Source: Brugia malayi (lineage: Eukaryota > Nematoda > Chromadorea > Rhabditida > Onchocercidae). From it: a stretch of 64,000 nt of DNA. Both the position numbers and the translations under genes were made by a program. The notes under the pieces are model-generated. The model saw only the letters and a list, made by a program, of their open reading frames with translations. It ran no database searches and was not told the origin of the DNA. How positions within the stretch are numbered: position 1 is the first letter of the stretch; every line of letters begins with the position of its first letter. The DNA lies in the NCBI RefSeq assembly GCF_000002995.4, contig NW_025062478.1, forward strand, positions 8,098,001 through 8,162,000, written 5' to 3'. Shown here in pieces: positions 27,103 through 39,300 of this stretch.

Positions 27103-27527
27103 AATACATTTCCGAACCTAAATGGAGCTAGCATGACGCTATCAATGCATGATATTGAAACAAATGACGAGATGGAGGATCAAATTCTTTTCGAAAGAGC
27201 TGCTACTATGTTAAATTCATCTGCTTATTTTAGATCCAGGTAAATTTCTAATAAGTTTGTAAAGCATTTCACCAATTTGGGATATAGTAATCAGGCAGTG
27301 TTTTATGAAATTATTGAATTATTACTAATTCCAAATGCAAAGAAACTTTCAAATCAAGGCTGAATTTGGTACCCCAAAGGCACAATATCACTGAAGATGA
27401 TAAGAAGGAAGAAGAAAAGGACGATGAAGAGATATGTACGGTGCATACCAAATTTACTGAAGGACCTCAAATCTATACGGAACGATTTAGGTTTCCGTTA
27501 TATTTATGCAATATAAGAGGGCTCTAA
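27103..27527 (+). CDS. twk: Alternative 3' exons for the TWK channel tail
   Basis: Two exon-like stretches lie just beyond the main TWK stop. The first, 27103-27239, follows an acceptor (atgcag) and reads NTFPNLNGASMTLSMHDIET... to ...SSAYFRS in phase 0, ending at a GTAAAT donor. The second, 27359-27527, joins it in phase (AG|G, Arg). It is rich in Lys, Glu and Asp, includes DDKKEEEKDDEEICTVHTKF, and ends ...LCNIRGL with TAA. The upstream phase matches the TWK exon ending at 26311 and would replace the final 46-codon exon. I infer a longer acidic alternative cytosolic tail. A separate small gene is possible but no start context is evident. Confidence 0.5.
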
Positions 27528-28439
27528 TCTTGATCTATCTTAGAAATTAGAAGTTCCTTTTGGATGTGGAACATTTTTAAAATTCATTAAAGTAGTTCTC
27601 TTTCACAAATGTTTTAAAAAATGAGAAATCCGAAAAAAAGTGGATGAAAGCTTTTGGGCACTTAAATGGAAAAATAAGAATTTTAATTCATTGGCGCCTT
27701 ATATCGTTATCATAAACGTACGCCCGAATTTTGGAATCGAATGAATCCAACTTTCAATAATTTTCAATAAGAATTTCAATAATCTTTCAACTTCACCCCC
27801 TTCCCCAAATTATTAAACAATGCTTTACGAAATAATTTGTGGGAATCCTTTATGAGGTGATTGAGGCATGAAAACAATCATGGAACGAAAGAATGTCATG
27901 AACAATACAGAATCAGCTTATGCAATAAGTCCTGCAACAGCTCGAACACTTCGTAATCATGCTATTAGCACATAACAAATTTAGTTAAACTTATCGATTG
28001 TTGATATTCTAATATTTGCAGTTGCAAGTTAAAATCTGATAATATTAATCAATGTCTGGATAGTCTCGGTTAGTCTAGTCAAATAAACTATTTTTAATTC
28101 ACTGATGTTGGATCTATTTGATGGGTACAATTACTTGAAGTTGTCATTTGCTCTCAGCCTTAGCATCAGTGTTTGCGAAAAATTCTAAGTGAAGTTCTAA
28201 AAAAGATCCAAATTCTGTAAATGCAACGTAATAATATATCGATATAAATGGATCAGTTGTTGTAGTTTTTACTGCCAAGAGATTTCATCTAAACTAAGAC
28301 TTTTTATCTAGAAATCATGTCAAAAAAATCCGTTTCAATCCTTAAATTACTTCAATATATAATAAATTTTCTTCACGTATGAGCACATTCTCCACAAAAA
28401 TTATAACTATATTTATGAAGCATGTACAAAAAAGCATAT
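27528..28439. other. Intergenic region between TWK and uS11m
   Basis: Mostly AT-rich. A small open stretch at 27866-27976 follows an acceptor-like ttgag and reads MKTIMERKNVMNNTESAYAI... to TAA. It could be a further alternative TWK terminal exon, but its phase does not match the preceding exon, so it is not called. The rest shows nothing supportable. Confidence 0.35.
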
Positions 28440-29795
28440 TCAGATCCTTGGAATTTTTCTCGGCCTTGGTCCAAGCTCAGGAAGCGCTGACTGTTCGGTT
28501 ATAGAAACAATTTTGACACCAGCAGTGGCCATACCTTGTATGGATGTCATTCGACCTGGACCAAGTCCTCGAACCTAGAACGAAATTATTGCGCAGAACT
28601 CAAACATAGCGCAAAACTGGACAATTTACATCTATGTAAATGAAAAGCGTCATAGAAATCAAATAAGAATTCTGAATCATTGAAGTAATATTAAAGCTGA
28701 GTTTGAAGAAAGACAGTGGACAATATTTCCAATCACTAAAAGAAGATGAAACGAACCAATACGCGAACTGTTCGAATTCCCCGCCTAATAAGCCGTTGTC
28801 CAGCTGCAACACCCGTCGTTTGGCCAGCAATATTAGTCTTTTTTCGGGCATTTTTAAATCCTTCCAAGCGACAAGAAGTATAGGTTATAATATTATACTG
28901 CAATTACAACCATCCACAGAATGTGATTTTCCGAAACAACAAATATAAAAGTTAAATTCGGACATATTTAAGATTAATTAGAATGTATATCAAGTGAAAA
29001 CTAAAAATATTGATACCAGCTCTTGACATTTCTAATATATTTCAAAATTAGCACAAGTAAAATATAATCGGCAATCAAACCAGTTAAATCGCGAACTAAT
29101 GGAAGCTAGTTAACTAGTAAAAAAACTAAATAGGAGTAAGTAATAAAGATCGAATTGTAAAACTATAATAACAATGCGTGTACCTTGTGATCAGTGACAG
29201 TAACTAGTGTATTGTTCCTTGATGCTTTAACATGCACAATTGGGAGCTCTTCAAAAGGTATACCATCAAATTGTTGCTTAAATATTTCTACTGTAGGTAA
29301 ACGATCATGAAAATTCGTTAGACTGACTGGAACCCATCCTGAACCACCCACAGTACCTTCTGCTATAGGTGTTTCCATTTCTTTTTTATCAACACCTGTA
29401 AGTTTTCAAGAAAAATTGTTTTTTTTCTTTTTTTTCCTGGAACAAAAGAGAATAATGGAAATACCTGCAAACACCAACAAAGAATGCAATATATTGAAAA
29501 AGGGAGATAAAAGGAGTGAAAAAAGTAGAAAAAGTTTTAAAGGCTGTAACTCGAAATTAATTAGCTACCTGAATCTCTCCACTATATGTTGCAAAACTTT
29601 GCTATTTACTAGATGATGTTAACGGAGAAAAAGAACCTTCTCATGAAACAATTCTAAAATCTCACCAACACGGGACACTTCTTTGATGCTCTTGCGATGA
29701 GTCGAAGAGAAACTCAGAAAACAACACGTGTGGCTGTAACTTGATTGAACTGTTTGAAACAATCGCTCCAATATCCGATTGACATTCCTGGACAT
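28440..29795 (-). CDS. mrps-11: Mitochondrial small-subunit ribosomal protein uS11m (MRPS11)
   Basis: A component of the mitochondrial ribosome platform, binding 12S rRNA. Four exons on the minus strand: 29795-29666, 29395-29184, 28897-28757 and 28574-28440; 205 residues. The N-terminus ([14 protein letters not shown]...) is basic and Ser-rich, fitting a mitochondrial presequence. The S11 core follows: [65 protein letters not shown] and the C-terminal [13 protein letters not shown]. The length matches organellar S11 with an N-terminal extension. The ATG directly follows a ttttcag acceptor, suggesting trans-splicing. The exon 3 donor is GTTCGT, non-ideal but required by the unbroken S11 alignment. 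It is head-to-head with the galectin gene. Confidence 0.93.
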
Positions 29796-30224
29796 CTGAA
29801 AATTCCATCAAAAAGTTGCAACAAATATAATAGTATTTAAAGCAGGTAGAATAGAGCAACGACAACTTTTCCATAATTTTTCGAACAACTAGCAGTATAA
29901 TACCTGTTTCATTACATGCCTTCAATACCATTCCAAAGAATCTTTTGAATTAAATATCTCATTTAATCTTTATAAATTTATAATGCTTAAAGGAAAACTA
30001 TAACAGCGGTTCAAAGGCCACATGCTAAACCTCAACACTTCAACAATGCAAGCTTAATCCAAATGGAATGAACATTACTGCTGTGTCAATCTATCACAGG
30101 CCACTTTCCGGTCTGTTAAATGAAGCGATTCTCGATTGTTAGTATTCTGCTACGGGTGTGAAGGCTTGGTGAGTGGTTTTCTTTGTCACTTATAAAATTT
30201 GTAAACAGCAGAACAAATTATAGG
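29796..30224. promoter_or_regulatory. Divergent intergenic region between uS11m and galectin
   Basis: About 430 bases separate the two start codons, which face away from each other, so both promoters must lie here or upstream within it. Both ends carry acceptor-like sequence (CTG at 29796-29798 on the minus strand; attatag ending at 30223). No core element is recognised. Confidence 0.4.
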
Positions 30225-31836
30225 ATGACATCGTTAACACAATTGCATTCAACTGTTGTCGTGGCTGATCCGGTAGGTTCCTCTTGTTTGTGCCATATTT
30301 TAGTTTACCTTAAATAATGATCTACTTGTGAAGTTTAAATCAACTAAAAATGTCAACGGATCATGTGGAGCTGTAGGTAGTACCGTACATGGAGGTGATT
30401 CCGGATGGGCTATATCCAGGTCGAAGTATTGTTATTAGGGGAGCCGTTCTGCACGATCCACACCAGAAACGTTTCGTCGTAGAATTTTGTTGTGGTTTAC
30501 TGATTCAAGGTGATCATCAAGATGACAAAGCTCTGCATTTCAACCCTCGATTCGATACTGGTAGCTCATGGTGAGTTATAGTACTTTTTATAGTCAATCA
30601 AAGTACGATACCATTTAGTGCATAGAGTTGAAAATAGTGCATGTGATAAAGAAGATAAAGGAGCTTCCTTATGTTTTAATTCGAAGTTACATTGTTGGGT
30701 TAGTTGCAAATTTAAAAAGGCTTCTCTAGTCCGCTTAACTTCGTCAACTGAAAAGAAAGTAATGTTGAAAAACAAGGACGGACATGTAATAAAGATTATT
30801 ATAGGTTTAGTCCTCCACCTGATCGACAAATTGTATTAAATTCGTTGATTGGCAATCGATGGGGTATGGAAGAGCGCTACGCAAATGTTTTCAAAGAAGG
30901 AAATGAATTTTCAATGCGCATATTAGTGCTCGCTAATTATTTCAGTGTATGTTGATCTTATGTCTAAACCTCCTGTCGTTTAGCAAAAATGGTTCAAATT
31001 TAATATTAAAAGCACACATAGTTTGGATTTTCGCGATTTTTATTTCAGCATTTTAGTTAAAACTTTCTGATGGATATGGAGATGGTTGCAGATTCAAAAT
31101 AGCCCGAAATAAATAACTGAACCAACATTCTGCCGTTAAAATTGAATCTATATTATAAATGATATTTAGATTGCTGTGGATGGTCGTCATTTATGTGATT
31201 ATTTACATCGAATACCGATTACTAATATTAGGACAATGTATATAGGAGGCAATGTCCGAATCAACACCATTAAATATGAGGGTATCGATGTAAGTGTTTC
31301 TTCCACTTAATTCCAAATTTGTTTGTTTTATTCTCTTTATCAAGTTTAATTTGGATTGATTTTCACTCCTTGGTTTAAGCATAGAAATATTCATCATGGA
31401 AGATCGATTGGATATTTCTTTCAAATGTACCTAAACTGTATGTGCCTTTGAATATATGTACGTTTTGTTAAAGTTTTTCATTCATTTAACATTTCTAAGA
31501 TCTTTGTTGTTCCGTCTGTTAAACTGTTTGTAATGGATACCATTTACGAATTTAAATGGTGATCTGAATGATTGCAATGGCGTAGTCCTTTTGTTGTCAA
31601 ATGTATTGTATGCTTGCTTATTCATGTTTTGAAATGTTTGTAGTTCACTGTCTTTCTCTACAACGTCAAGTTAACGATTTTTTGAAACCTAATCATTGAA
31701 TGCATGCAAGTCTCATGTGAAAACAACACAAGATATTTGAACTTATATTGGTCTTTTTTTTTTAATTTTTCACTTTATATGAAATTTCAGTGGAAAACTG
31801 CTATTATAAGGAAAATGGCACATGGCACATTGTAAT

Positions 31837-31882
<46 letters not shown>

Positions 31883-33725
31883 CCTGTTATTGCATTAATT
31901 TTTAACCATTTGTTTTGCTTAAATCTCTATGATTTCCATGTTTTAAGTATTAATATGTTAGATGATATATGATGATTACTTATTTTTCGCGAAGCAGACA
32001 ATCGCTTACTGACGTCAAAATCCAAGACATCTCAATGCTTACGAATCTTCATTGTTAAATCTCGTGTTAAGATATATCTCAGTATATCATCTCTACTTCG
32101 TTAAATTGTGGAAAGAAATGTAACTTCTATTTTTTTTTAAAATGAAACTCTGCAGTTGGAAGATTTTGGATGTGTCTCTTAATCAGCCATGTTTTGTCAC
32201 TCATTATTGAACATTTTGAAGGAAGTTCTAGTTATTACATTAATAATTGATTTATCTTGCCATCGTGCATTATTTTCAATGAATTTTTAATTTGCAGAAT
32301 GCTTCAACTTCCAAGCAAGTAAAACTCACTGATGAAGTTGGTAAACTTTCCAGCAGCAATGTCATTCGCAAGCCTGTTAGTGTATAATTAAAAACAGATT
32401 TGTAGAGTTAAACACTGTTAATGTTTGTAATTTATGGAATAGAATGCAGTAATCTACCCGATATTTGGATGTTGAAATTAAGGATGGGCTTTCTGGTCTC
32501 TTCTTTATTTCCCTTTATCTTCTCATTTTTTCCTTATTTCAAAATTTCGTTGTAGGATTAATTTCTCTAATATAGCAAATTGCAGAAAGTCCCTTTTGTA
32601 ATGCGTTTGAACGAGAGATTGTCACCCGGTATAAAAGTATTAGTTACTGGTACACCGCTAATGAACGCTGAATACTTTACCATTAACTTTTTGACACCGA
32701 TGGAACATTTCTTTCATTTCCGAGTAAATTTTTCAGTAGGAAACGAGAAGGTTTGTTTGAGCACATTTCTACATATTCTCATTGAAATTTATTGATATTT
32801 TCAGTCTTTCGATTACGTAGTCTAAATCCATGTCAAAAAAAGTCTGATCAGTTTTTATTGGTTATGCGTTATTGTTAACTTTCAGGAAGTAACAGTATGA
32901 AAGAGTACTGAAAGTTTCAGATAGTCTCAGATATGTATATTTTATTTTTGTATTTAGTCGTTATGGTTTTGCTTTAAAATTTACTTCAAGAATTATTATC
33001 TGTTTCTTAAACAGGAAGCGATAGTGCGAAATAGTACAGAATTTGGAAAATGGCAAAAGGAAGAACGTGAAATGTGCTCCTTTCCTTTTCGACAAGGAAT
33101 CACCTTTGACATCATGTTTTATTTTGAAGAACAACACATTTCCGTAAGTTTATACCGTTTTTATAGTTGATGAAATCTGTACTTTCGTAAAACTTATAAT
33201 TTATCTTGCATTTTTTCCTTCTTTTTTTATATAGAATACCTTTTGATGATGAGTGACTTCATTTCCGGTAGTAATCTTATTTATATTTAATTTTTTAATA
33301 TATAATTCGGGATTGATTTTCTGATATATCCGGAATAAGGAATGAGGCATTTTTTAGTAAATTTTTGCTGAAAATTAGTGCTAACATAAGTCAAGCTGGA
33401 TGTTATAAAATAACCCTGATAACATAACATTTTAGTTCTATTTTATAAGCATTTATCTGTTTGATAGCACACTTTTATTTGAACAATAGGTAATTGTAGA
33501 TATATAATGTCAAAAATAATTTTAAACAAGTACTGATTTTCTTGTTTCACTGAAGAGGTAAGCCGGGATGGTTTCTAATAGTTTCATTTTGAATGTTTAT
33601 TTCAGATAACAATTAACGGCAATCACTTTGCTAATTTTCATTACCGAAAATTTTCCAAACTGATTCACATCGAGACTATCACTGTCAAAGGCGACTTGAG
33701 TCTACAGAAAATTGAGCTCCGATGA
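30225..33725 (+). CDS. Tandem-repeat galectin (two carbohydrate-recognition domains)
   Basis: A beta-galactoside-binding lectin family member. No signal peptide is visible, as usual for galectins. Eight exons: 30225-30272, 30377-30570, 30805-30946, 31170-31289, 32298-32375, 32586-32750, 33015-33143 and 33606-33725; 331 residues. CRD1 (about 17-160) has the complete binding signature: HFNPRF (His70, Asn72, Arg74), VLN with Asn93, and WGMEER (Trp100, Glu103, Arg105). A Ser/Lys linker precedes CRD2 (about 195-331), which keeps VRNS (Asn255) and WQKEER (Trp262, Glu265, Arg267). Its first motif, however, reads HFRVN where H-x-N-x-R is expected. The linker exon (32298-32375) could continue to an in-frame stop, VSV-TAA, giving a one-domain form. 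Identity as a galectin is secure; sugar preference is unknown. Confidence 0.92.
31839..31880. repeat. (AT)n microsatellite, about 21 units
   Basis: A perfect alternating AT run within the 1 kb intron separating the two galectin domains. Confidence 0.95.
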
Positions 33726-36310
33726 ATACAGCTTTAGCACATATCGTTAGTTTTTTATAAATTGTCTTCAGCATTGCTTACAGTCATCGTAATTTCTTTT
33801 GATTAGACGTTGCGTTTATTCTCTACTTCTTCTAGTTGTTTGTAATCTTAGAAATAATGTTGGGATTATAATTAATTGTTTTGACAGATTACCATTTATG
33901 ACTAAAAGTTTTCCTCTTGCTATTCCAACACTTTATTATAGGAATATAAGAATAATTGTACTAAGTAAGTAAATGAACAAAAAATTTTTAGAAGAGAAAT
34001 AAGTAAGTTTTACTAGCAGTTTATTTGATAGTAATTGTCTCTTGCGGCCACTACCGGCCACTTTAAGATATTATTTCGATGATTGCGAATGTTTGCATCC
34101 ATCTCTAAAATGCATGTGCTTCACCTCTTATTTTTATTGTTAGATATATAATGGCATTGAAACAGTTGTCTTTCTATTAACAAATAAAAATAATAGATAA
34201 AATGTCAAGCATTTAGTAAAATAAGTTTTATTTTCAGATTAATTATTAGTTACTGTTGTATTGTCGTTTCGAACACAAAAAAGAACATTTGAAATCGAGG
34301 ATTTACCCTTTTTATGCGGCTTTCATTTTACTTTTTTTCTTACTTTTCAAACAGTATATCTTCCTTTATAGTACTTTTATGGATTTTACAAGCTCAAATA
34401 ACCTGTTAATGTTTCAAAGTTCGTCTCTTAGTACCAATACCAGTTGATCAGTGATGATATTATTAATGTTATTTAGTTATGATTTTAACCTTTTGTCGTA
34501 ACTTACTTATAGTACTAGGCTTCGTTAAGGTAGAGCTATATGTTTTGTATTTTAACAAAGTGCTAAATCCAACAAGACTTGGTGTTGATGCATATAATTT
34601 TAAACAGATAATTAGAAGGATTGTTTTAGTTGATTTCCAAAGTGTTCCTTTTTACATTTGGTATAAAATAACTTTTATTATTTTCATTGCTTATCTTCTT
34701 TACTTTAAATATTCTTTCACAAGTTTAGAATTCTTCTTGTTTGACTAGTATGCACTTGGTCTAGAAAGTTTTCAGTGTCATGTAGTAGTGTTATTATCAG
34801 TCGAGGCAATTTCACATATTTTAAAACCTTCCTTTTTGCCAAAAATATGTTTACAAAGTTTGCTTTCAAGCTATCTAATTCAATGTTGAATAAGTTGTCC
34901 AGTCTTCTTTCTGTTTTTGTTACTTTAAATGAATCAAACAAAAGTGGATTATAAAAAGCACTTACTCAACTAACTCAGCTTGGAAAGCACAAAATAATGA
35001 TTTTTAATTCTTAAAATATATTCTTTTTTTGTGCTTTAAAATATATTTATAATTTACTTGTATTCAGGTTCCAACCAAATAGACATTTGCTTTGTATTTT
35101 TATCGTTTTCGCAGATAAAGCGTAAGAACTTTTGATCCATGATATTGTTTGCTGTAAAAACCTTTTCTTGACTGAAATATTGCAAAAGTTTGATAATTAA
35201 TTAGTTTTCCTTTGTTTCTGTATGTTATGTTACTTCTTTATTTACGTGATTCGTTTAAAAATCCAAATTTATTTAGAAAATAGATATTCAGTTGCTATTT
35301 AAAAGATAGAGATTGAGATATAGTAAATTTTTTCCAGAAGTTGAATACCATCTCAGATGTTTCTACGGCTTTAGAAATATGGGATTACGAAGGAACTCTG
35401 ATGACTTGAATGAATAGACACTTCCTGATCTTGACATTCTGCGATAGTTGTAAAAAATAGTAATTGTCGAATTTGTTATTAAATTCTGGTTCCAAACACT
35501 TTACGCCTTATTAAGATATATGATAGATATAGAGGCCTTCATTCAGTGGGTTATGGCATCGTTATTTACTTTTACTGGATGTCTTTAAAACATTCCATCT
35601 ACTTTGGACATTAAATATTCTCATCCTACTTGACACTGGGAAAATATGCACACCCGTATTAATGTTAGCAGTTAGCAGTAGTAATTCTCACTGATGTCTA
35701 TCACTACAGCTGCAATTATTGCTCTTGGGGGGTGGATTGGTAGTTTGGTATCCGTTAACATCCTTCATTCCACTTGTCCTAGCCTGACTATCTTACAATT
35801 AGCGTCTCTTTCTTGTCTGCCACATCATTCTGATTATTTTCTTACTCCTCTGCTTACTTGTTTGCTCGAATCTATCACTAAAAGCTATTCGTAAATGCGT
35901 CTTATTTATGTATATATGTATGTATGTATGCACACTAACTGATGCCATAAACACGCTGCATTCACAAGATAATTAGCTGACTCTGGTGGGCAAGCAAGAA
36001 CTGCAGCAGTGCAACTGTGAAGTTGGGTGATGGAAGCAGGGCATAAGCTAACATCCATGCAGCCACTCACTTAGGGCCAATATTCTACCATCGGTTGCTT
36101 CCTATTTACTGTGAGTGACATGTGTTAAGTTTTTATATGAATTTTTATGAAAAATAATGTTTGGTAAGTATTCATATGCCGACACTTTTCTCTCCAACGA
36201 TTTGTCAAATGTTATCCCTTACATTCAGATACGAATTGACGTGTTGTGTCGCGTAAATTGTATAGTTTATATTTTCATAAAGTTAATGAAAATTATCATT
36301 AAGGGAAACA
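33726..36310. other. Intergenic region upstream of kindlin
   Basis: About 2.6 kb. The first 1.9 kb is AT-rich with no supported exon on either strand. From about 35690 to 36110 the sequence becomes more GC-rich, containing tatgtatgtatgtatg and several CAGC/GCAGCAG words, then returns to AT-rich sequence before the kindlin start. The frame at 35694-35894 has no domain and is rejected as coding. The patch resembles in composition, not obviously in sequence, the one upstream of the p62-like gene. Confidence 0.4.
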
Positions 36311-39300
36311 ATGACACATTTGGTGGAGAGCGATGTAACTAACGATGGCAGTTGGCAAATTTCGATTTTGGTTACTGATTTGAACATCCAGCGAAATTTA
36401 TATGTTACCGGGTCGTTGCACATTGGTGGTTTAATGCTTAGACTGGTCGATGAAGTTGGTTCGTCCTTCATCGTATTAATTATAATTAGTATATTATATC
36501 CTTCAGCTGAGTTACCTTCCAAAAATATACCGTCAGTGTAAGGAAAATTCATTTTCTAATTTTAACTTAGAGTTTTAATTCCGCCTGTCTCATATTTTCT
36601 CTCGCTACTTACCAGAAATAATTTTGATTTCGTACAAGAAAATGGCTTTCATTTTTTAGAAGTACTTTAGAAAACTTCGTTTATTCAAAAAATCCATGAA
36701 TTTTTTGTTGATATACTGAAATCTCAGTAAGCATTTCTTATTAATCGACCTCTTTAATGATGATGTTTATTGCGTACAGAATAAAATTTTTTTCAAAATG
36801 TTACAATGAAATATCAAGTCTTTCATTCATATGTAAAAAGAGAAAAGATTTACAGATGTGAGCAAAGATTGGAGTGATCATGCACTTTGGTGGCCCGAAA
36901 AAAGACGTTGGCTCACTCATACACGCAGCACTCTGGATCAAATTGGTATTACCGCAAATTGCAACTTGGAGTTTACTCCTCAGCACAAGCTGGCAATGTT
37001 TGTTTTATAGGTTATTTAACTGGAAATGTTATGTATGTAGCAGATAAACCGCGTTAAGAAAACAAGGCGGATTTTACTCATCTTGTTTAATATTTTTATT
37101 CTGTAAAAAATGTGTAGTTTTTGGCAGAACTCTACCTGTTGATGATAGTTGGTAAATAACTGTGTGCTGAACTAAAGCTATTTTTGTCTACATCGCTAGA
37201 TAAATTTCGTGTATTTAGGACTCAAAACCCAATTTTCTTATTTAAAAATATTTCCAGCGTGCAATTACCGGATTTACAAATGATTGATGCACGCTTGGAT
37301 TTTTCTGTTAATATTGTTCGTGCCACACAACAACTTTGTCGAGAAATCGGTGAGCTATTTCCATCTGTAGTATGTTCCTAAGTGGGTTTTTATAATATTT
37401 TATATATTTAACAATAACTCGGAAGGAAGTTACTACGATGAACGAAATTTAAATTTCAGGCATAAGGTACTCTGAGGAATTGTCGCTAGTACGATTTATA
37501 CCACCGGAGCTTCTCAGGAAAGGTCTCGGATTTGAGCTAGATCAAGCTGGTCCGCAGCAATTGCCACACTTAGAGGTAGGTATATATTGCTAGCTTCAGT
37601 AGTAAAAATCGGTTTTACACTGTTTTGAAATCAGCAGTCAATTTAAATTCCTTTGGAATCTTAGTTCAAATATGAAATGCTAAAACTTGATTTTTTTTTT
37701 TTTACATATACCCAAGATAAAAATTTGAATTGCACGAATTTTCATTTTTATAAGTGTTTTTCAGGAATCAATTGGTCCTGGGACCCTTCGACGACAGAAA
37801 CCGATTAGTGCATCAACTTCCAACTTATCCCGACCACTTCGTCGAGGTACCAGTCCAGGGTTGTCAACGAGTGGCCAAATATTTAATGCTAGTGAGCTCG
37901 GCTCACTTCCGCGTGCAGGAACAGTTCCACGAGGCGTAAGCCCTGGTCCTGGTGCTGTACGTTTTTCTTTTAATTACCTTATTTTTACATTATTGTTTTT
38001 TGTTTTTTGGATGCTTACTTAAGGTTTAATATATATCCAAGATTTAAAGGTAAATAAAACATTTAGTTTTCAAAAGTCTTTCAAATTTGCAGTACGGTGG
38101 TTCAATTGGTCGCAACCCCATTATGCCTTCCGTTTCATTCTGTGAAGGGCTCGAAAATGAGCAGTATGACATGGCGCTTGTGCAGTCACCACGAATTATT
38201 CCTAGTAAAGAAATGAGTGTCTTTAGGCCACAGAACTATGCAGAAAAAGCAGCGCTCAATCGTGGTTGGCTTGATTCGTCGAGGTAAAGTATTCAGCTAA
38301 AATCCTTACTTGTAAAATTGGTCTGCTTTGGAATATTAGGGGTATTAATGAATAAGAATCTTGGAAAGGATAGTGTGTGAAGGTAATATAATATTTCGAT
38401 TGAGGGTGCCTGTTAATTAATAAATTTCGTTTTAGAGATCTTATTTTGAGGGCTTTTGATCTTATACACACTATTAAAAAAGTTTAAAAAGAAAATAGAA
38501 AACATTACACACGAATCTCCATGAATAACAGTTAATAGATAGTACAACTTTTTTCCATACAACGGCATTTTGTAGGTCCCTTATGGAGCAAGGCATATCC
38601 GAAGGTGACATGGTTCTTCTACGATTCAAATACATGTCATTTTTTGACATAAATCCCAAGGTATATGTTTGCTATTTTTCGATTATATTTTTCAATTTTC
38701 TAAAAAATAGTAATAAAGTTAAAAAAAAAAAAACTCTTAAGATGCAAAATTTTTATATTTGAAGTGCGAAACTTACATATTATGATGTCTTTTTAGTACG
38801 ACCCGGTACGTATCAATCAGTTGTACGAACAGGCGAAATGGTCGATTCTGCTTGAAGAATTTGATCATACTGAGGAAGAAGCTATGCTTTTTGCTGCATT
38901 GCAAGTTTGTTTTTAAACCTTTGTTAAAGTCGTGAGAAAATTCAAGTTTTTAAACAAGGTCTTGCTTCTACAAACAAACATATTTCATTTGCAGTTACAA
39001 GCTACCCTACAGCGTGATTTGCCGGAACCAGAAGTTCCAGAGAAAGATGATGTGGATTTATTACTTGATGAACTTGTATGTCATTATTTTGAATCATGAA
39101 TCTTGTAGTTTTTTAAACTTTTCATTTGTTATGATAAATTAAGTCTTTTAAATGTCTGTTCCACTTTGAGAACTGTATGAATATTGTTCAGGAGCAAAAT
39201 CTGGACGCTGCAGCTTTCAATCGTAAGGCGGATCTTACGCAAGTGCCTGAACTTGCCGATTATCTCAAATATATGAAGTAACAATTGACAGACTAAATTT

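Noticed and set aside
27866..27976. Open stretch starting MKTIMERKNVMNNTE as a further TWK exon
   Set aside because: Its natural frame is phase-incompatible with the preceding candidate exon, and the alternative phase gives a different sequence, so the evidence is ambiguous.
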